7,194 nt of DNA from the NCBI GenBank assembly GCA_013336035.1, contig JAAXUL010000404.1:1-7194 (forward strand). The letters run 5' to 3'. Source of the DNA: Chloroflexales bacterium. Its GTDB lineage: Bacteria > Chloroflexota > Chloroflexia > Chloroflexales > Chloroflexaceae. Below the pieces are notes generated by a model, which worked only from the letters and a program-made list of their open reading frames with translations, made no database searches and was not told the origin of the DNA. This document shows, one piece after another, positions 4,481-7,194 of this stretch (the first letter of the stretch is position 1; every line of letters starts with the position of its first letter). The position numbers and the translations under genes are program-made.

Positions 4481-5926
4481 CTAGCTCCTTCCCTGTCGCA
4501 GAATCTCGTCTTCGATCTGGCGGACCAGGGCGCCGATCTCGCTGTTGGTGCCCTTGAGCGTGTCGCGGATCTGGGTGACGCCCCACCCGGCGGCCACCAG
4601 CAGCCGGATCAGGTCTTCGCGGCTGCGCAGCTCGGGTATCGCGGAAACGGGCGTGTCCGTCCGTTCGTCTGGCCGGGTCAGGGGCGTTGTGACGGCGGAA
4701 ACAGCCGTTTCCGCCTGTTCGCCCGACCGACCGTCCCCGATCACGTCGGCATCCGGCGGCTCCAGCCCGAGGTCATGGGTAACGTCGGAAGCCGGAGCCG
4801 GCTCAGCGTCAGCCGGGCGTGCTGGCGCAGGGGCCGCTTCCTGGGCCGGGGGAGTCACAGGTGTGAGCGCTGGGCGCTGCTGGTCGAGCCCCCGCAGGTC
4901 GAGCAGCCGGCGCTCACCGGTCACCGGCGAGATGGCGACGACGATCAGGGGGAACGTCCCGCCCTCGGGGGTGCGGCCGAGTGGGAGCCGCCGCATGGCC
5001 TCGGGCTGATCCCGCAGCTGCTGGGCGACGAACGCGCCGCAGTAGACGATCCAGTCGAACGAGTTCCGAAACGCCGCCGTGTCGCCCTTGGAGCCCAGGC
5101 TCTCGGCCGTGTCGCCGTGGGCGCAGCCGATGAACGAGATGCCGAACTTCCGGCCCTCCTTGAGCAGCCGGATCATCAGCCGCCCCGGCGAGTCCTGGTC
5201 CTTGCCGACTGTGATCTCGCTCGTCACCGAGCCCCACTCGTCCGAGGCCAGGGTGAAGGGCGCGAACCGGGCCCCCGGGTCGAGGTTGAGCCGGCGGGCG
5301 CGCACGGTCAGCTCCGCGTCGCCCCGGCGCAGCGCCGCGTAGATCGCGGCGAAGTCGCGCCCGCCGCCGATGACCCGCGCCGGCCACTTGCCCGGGTGGT
5401 TGTGCGGGTCGAGGATGTAGCACGGGGAGCGGCGCCGGGCGATGAGCGCCTGCATCAGGGTCGTCTTGCCCGAGCCCCGGTTGCCGACGATGAGCAGGTT
5501 GTCGCTCCGGGCGAGCTGGTCCAGCGCCACCATCGGCAGGGGCAGGTCGTCCTCACCAGTGTCGGGCCCCAGCGCCCCCGCCAGCGGGTCGTCGTCCTCA
5601 CCCCAGGCGAGGCCGGGGGCGGGCAGGGCGGCCGTGGCACCCTGCACTCCCTCCTGCTCCCGCCACGGGGCGCTCAGCCGCTCCCAGGCGGTCTGGGCAC
5701 CTTCCAGCTGGGCTACCAGCGCCCGGCGGGCCGGGACGGGCAGCAGCTTCACACTCTGGCCCAGCCAGGCCGGCTTCTCCTTCGTGATCAGGTAGAGGAA
5801 CCAGAGCGTCGGCAGGATGCCCCACGGGCCGGCGAAGTACCAGGTTGCCGCCATCACCAGGGCGACGCCGAACTCGCGGGGGTGCAGGTCCATGTCGATC
5901 TCCGTGCCTGGCTGGGTCCGTGCCAT
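4481..5926 (-). CDS. Membrane-anchored FtsK/HerA/VirD4-like DNA-pumping ATPase
   Basis: The protein has 481 residues from ATG 5926, chosen because AAGGAGG lies five bases upstream; in-frame starts further up would overlap the preceding gene. Two short hydrophobic segments (about 19-33 and 36-48) anchor the N-terminus. The P-loop GNRGSGKT (148-155) and an acidic pair after a hydrophobic strand (FTLASDEW, Asp229-Glu230) are Walker A and B. The stretch KEGRKFGISFIGCAHG (256-271) matches the late strand and sensor region of HerA, FtsK and VirD4 ATPases. A Pro/Ala-rich linker holds two similar peptides, AETAVSA (405-411) and TDTPVSA (423-429). The last 48 residues resemble a helix-turn-helix or winged-helix DNA-binding domain. 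The likely job is moving DNA through or along the membrane, as a conjugative coupling protein or translocase. The ATPase class is well supported; the transfer role is inferred from its neighbours. Confidence 0.8.
   Translation of the reverse strand: MARTQPGTEIDMDLHPREFGVALVMAATWYFAGPWGILPTLWFLYLITKEKPAWLGQSVKLLPVPARRALVAQLEGAQTAWERLSAPWREQEGVQGATAALPAPGLAWGEDDDPLAGALGPDTGEDDLPLPMVALDQLARSDNLLIVGNRGSGKTTLMQALIARRRSPCYILDPHNHPGKWPARVIGGGRDFAAIYAALRRGDAELTVRARRLNLDPGARFAPFTLASDEWGSVTSEITVGKDQDSPGRLMIRLLKEGRKFGISFIGCAHGDTAESLGSKGDTAAFRNSFDWIVYCGAFVAQQLRDQPEAMRRLPLGRTPEGGTFPLIVVAISPVTGERRLLDLRGLDQQRPALTPVTPPAQEAAPAPARPADAEPAPASDVTHDLGLEPPDADVIGDGRSGEQAETAVSAVTTPLTRPDERTDTPVSAIPELRSREDLIRLLVAAGWGVTQIRDTLKGTNSEIGALVRQIEDEILRQGRS
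4642..4659. repeat. Short palindromic element inside the ATPase gene, copy 1
   Basis: CGGAAAC and GTGTCCG are near-perfect 7-base arms around four bases. This copy lies exactly 54 bases (18 codons, in frame) from the copy at 4694-4715, and both are followed by GTTCG. Read on the coding strand it gives TDTPVSA in the linker of the ATPase. Confidence 0.45.
4694..4715. repeat. Short palindromic element inside the ATPase gene, copy 2
   Basis: GGCGGAAAC, four bases, then GTTTCCGCC is a perfect palindrome with 9-base arms. On the coding strand it gives AETAVSA. It is the best-formed of three related elements in the window and may be the parent form. In-frame palindromic insertions of this kind are known from other bacteria (Rickettsia palindromic elements), but I cannot place this one in a named family. 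Confidence 0.5.
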
Positions 5927-5940
5927 GTGTGCCTCCTTCG

Positions 5941-6573
5941 CTACTGCTCGATGGTCGCCGTCGGCCGTGACGGGGGCGGGCCGAGCAGGATGACTGCGGC
6001 CAGGTAGATCAGGGCCGCGATGATCAGGATGACCGCCGATTGGATGACTACCGAGGCGAGCACCGCACCGATGGCCGCCGCGATGAGCCGGGCCAGGCCC
6101 GCCAGCGGCCACCAGCGGAAGGTCGTATCAAACCAGAGGTTCTTCGCCGCTAGCTCCCACATCGGCCCCCAGTCCGTCACCAGGTCGAAGCCGAGGGCGA
6201 CCTTGACCAGGAAGCCGAGCGCCGGCACGTTCACGAACCGCGCGAGGCCGACCTGGACGGCCGACGGCAGCAGGGTGAATCCGAAACCGAACAGGATGAT
6301 CACCAGCCCCGCCGTGTCCTTGTCGGCGCCGACCTGGGTGGCCGCGGCCCGCACCTGCCCCTCGGCGAGGGCGCGGTCGCCGAGCAGCCAGCGGAACCAG
6401 TCCCAGGTGCTGGACAGGTCGTACTTCCACCAGAGGTAGGCCAGCGGCCCCAGGCAGATGAGGCAGCACGAGAAGATCAGCAGTGCGCCGCCGCGCCCGA
6501 GCCGCTGCACGCGCGGGGCGAGCAGCGCGAGCGCCGTCGGCACGTCCATCATGCGGATAATGGCCTTGAACAT
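5941..6573 (-). CDS. Multi-spanning integral membrane protein of unknown family
   Basis: The protein has 210 residues. Its start is well fixed: AGGAGG overlaps the TAG of the preceding gene and lies five bases before ATG 6573. Hydrophobic segments fall at about 29-48, 88-108, a weaker one at 112-128, and a long stretch at 157-198 that fits two helices. A Trp-rich amphipathic loop (48-63) follows the first helix, and a cluster of aromatic residues (about 135-156) precedes the last pair. The C-terminal tail is short and polar. No enzymatic motif is visible. The gene ends 14 bases before the ATPase start and shares the same strong ribosome binding site style, so the product is probably a membrane partner or channel component of that ATPase. 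I do not recognise it further. Confidence 0.75.
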   Translation of the reverse strand: MFKAIIRMMDVPTALALLAPRVQRLGRGGALLIFSCCLICLGPLAYLWWKYDLSSTWDWFRWLLGDRALAEGQVRAAATQVGADKDTAGLVIILFGFGFTLLPSAVQVGLARFVNVPALGFLVKVALGFDLVTDWGPMWELAAKNLWFDTTFRWWPLAGLARLIAAAIGAVLASVVIQSAVILIIAALIYLAAVILLGPPPSRPTATIEQ

Positions 6574-6582
6574 CGGGGCCTC

Positions 6583-6852
6583 CTAAAATGGCACCTCGGT
6601 GTCGTCCCCGGGGGGCGTGGACGGAGCGGAACGCATGGGCAGCGCGCACACCAGGCAGCGCGGCTCGGCCTCGCGCTGCCGGCGCCGCTCGCGGTCGATC
6701 AGGACGCCGCAGTCGGTGCAGTGGCCCTGGAGCCAGTGGGTGATGGCCAGTCGCACCTGCTGGTATTGGGCCTCGTCGGCGGCGTCGACCAGGTCTTCGG
6801 TTAGGGCTCGCAGCTCCTGGTAGGCCCCGACGAGCGTGGGGTCGTTCGACAT
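6583..6852 (-). CDS. Small DksA/TraR-like C4 zinc-finger protein
   Basis: The protein has 89 residues from ATG 6852, with GAGG six bases upstream. The N-terminal half is predicted helical and contains DAADEA (23-28), which matches the DxxDxA pattern of the DksA/TraR family. The zinc finger is C45-x2-C48-G-x2-I-x13-C66-x2-C69, with basic residues after Ile52 and a Pro just before the third Cys, as in DksA and plasmid-borne TraR. DksA and TraR bind the secondary channel of RNA polymerase and alter promoter choice, so this could be a regulator carried by the element. The helix between DAADEA and the first Cys is about 12 residues shorter than I recall for TraR, so the motif match could be accidental and the protein merely a small zinc ribbon. 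It sits between the HNH gene and the membrane protein gene, with nine bases to the latter. Confidence 0.6.
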   Translation of the reverse strand: MSNDPTLVGAYQELRALTEDLVDAADEAQYQQVRLAITHWLQGHCTDCGVLIDRERRRQREAEPRCLVCALPMRSAPSTPPGDDTEVPF

Positions 6853-6874
6853 AGGTGGCCTCGTTTCAGTCGTC

Positions 6875-6896
6875 GGCGGGAACGTCTGTTTCCGCC
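6875..6896. repeat. Short palindromic element between the HNH and zinc-finger genes, copy 3
   Basis: GGCGGGAAC, four bases, then GTTTCCGCC has 9-base arms with one mismatch, closely matching the element at 4694-4715. It begins just after the HNH stop codon. Read in the HNH frame beyond that stop it encodes MAETDVPADD before a second stop, in the same phase and with similar residues (AETDVPA) as the copies inside the ATPase gene. Confidence 0.5.
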
Positions 6897-6901
6897 ATCG
6901 G

Positions 6902-7194
6902 TCAATCGTCCCAGACCAGCGGGCGCCAGTCGGCAGGAATAATCCCGTCGCGCAGGGCGGCGGCGATCATCCCCTGGTGCTCGCGGCCGGCTCTCAGGAC
7001 ATGACACCGCCGGCAGAGCGTCCGTAGGTTCCTCAGCTCGTTGGTCCCGCCCTTGGAGAGCGGGGTGATGTGGTCGATGTGGGCGGCGTCGAGGGGGAGC
7101 GAGGCCGCGCCGATGCAGTACGGGCCGCGGCAGCGGCCGCCGTCGCGCGCCCACACCTGCCGCCGGATGTTCGCCCGCCAGACCTCGCCCGGCA
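6902..7194 (-). CDS. HNH endonuclease, 5' end beyond the window
   Basis: The visible 96 residues form a complete HNH nuclease core. It carries the stretch AHIDHITPLSKGG, then a conserved Asn in ELRNLRTLC and a final His in CRRCH: the histidine, asparagine, histidine order of the McrA-like HNH fold. Two zinc-ligand pairs are present: CRGPYC before the core and CRRC within it. The frame stays open to the right edge, and the residues just before, RANIRRQVWARD, are typical of the lead-in to this domain. The in-frame GTG at 7156 is therefore probably not the start, and the true start lies outside. The enzyme cuts DNA, with a divalent metal bound by the first His region. Possible roles are nicking for transfer, restriction-like defence or homing; context alone cannot choose. 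It stops at TGA 6902 and is followed by the zinc-finger gene in the same direction. Confidence 0.8.
   Translation of the reverse strand, partial: PGEVWRANIRRQVWARDGGRCRGPYCIGAASLPLDAAHIDHITPLSKGGTNELRNLRTLCRRCHVLRAGREHQGMIAAALRDGIIPADWRPLVWDD

Noticed and set aside
4118..6007. Long plus-strand open frame opposite the ATPase gene
   Set aside because: It is antisense to a gene with clear Walker motifs and ribosome binding sites. The product is low-complexity and unrecognisable.

Overview
The window is a GC-rich stretch of bacterial DNA, about two-thirds G+C by eye outside one AT-richer island. It looks like the backbone of a plasmid or an integrative element. Every convincing protein gene lies on the minus strand. 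Strong AAGGAGG-type ribosome binding sites and very tight gene spacing mark a polycistronic operon. The host is probably Chloroflexota or another high-GC phylum, but this rests on general style and not on any marker gene.

Layout, in the direction of minus-strand transcription (right to left). The right edge holds the 3' part of an HNH endonuclease gene (6902-7194, 5' end outside the window). It is followed by a small DksA/TraR-like zinc-finger protein (6583-6852), a four-to-five-helix membrane protein (5941-6573) and a membrane-anchored FtsK/HerA/VirD4-like P-loop ATPase (4481-5926). Last come two reading frames (4172-4477 and 3614-4165) that appear to be one membrane protein cut by a single in-frame TAG. 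Its C-terminus carries a textbook C2H2 zinc finger. A strong hairpin (3567-3597) lies just beyond this operon.

From 2566 to 3613 there is about 1 kb without a convincing protein gene, and it falls into two halves. The right half (about 3175-3525) is the AT-richer island. It carries a 14-bp operator- or iteron-like palindrome in two inverted copies, more inverted repeats and a possible minus-strand promoter. The left half (about 2669-3170) lies directly downstream of a near-consensus, perfectly spaced plus-strand promoter (2634-2662). It is dense in stable hairpins and is a candidate long structured noncoding RNA, divergent from the neighbouring gene.

The left third (1-2565, running off the left edge) is one long gene for a replication protein. 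It combines a primase-type zinc ribbon, a TOPRIM domain and an SF2-like helicase region. A four-cysteine cluster between Walker A and Walker B recalls the Fe-S domain of XPD/DinG helicases.

Taken together: a primase-helicase for replication, an AT-rich control or origin-like region with a divergent RNA, and a membrane DNA-pump operon with a nuclease and zinc-finger accessory proteins. This fits a self-replicating, possibly self-transferring mobile element. The transfer role is inference. No relaxase, transposase, integrase, tRNA or CRISPR array is visible.
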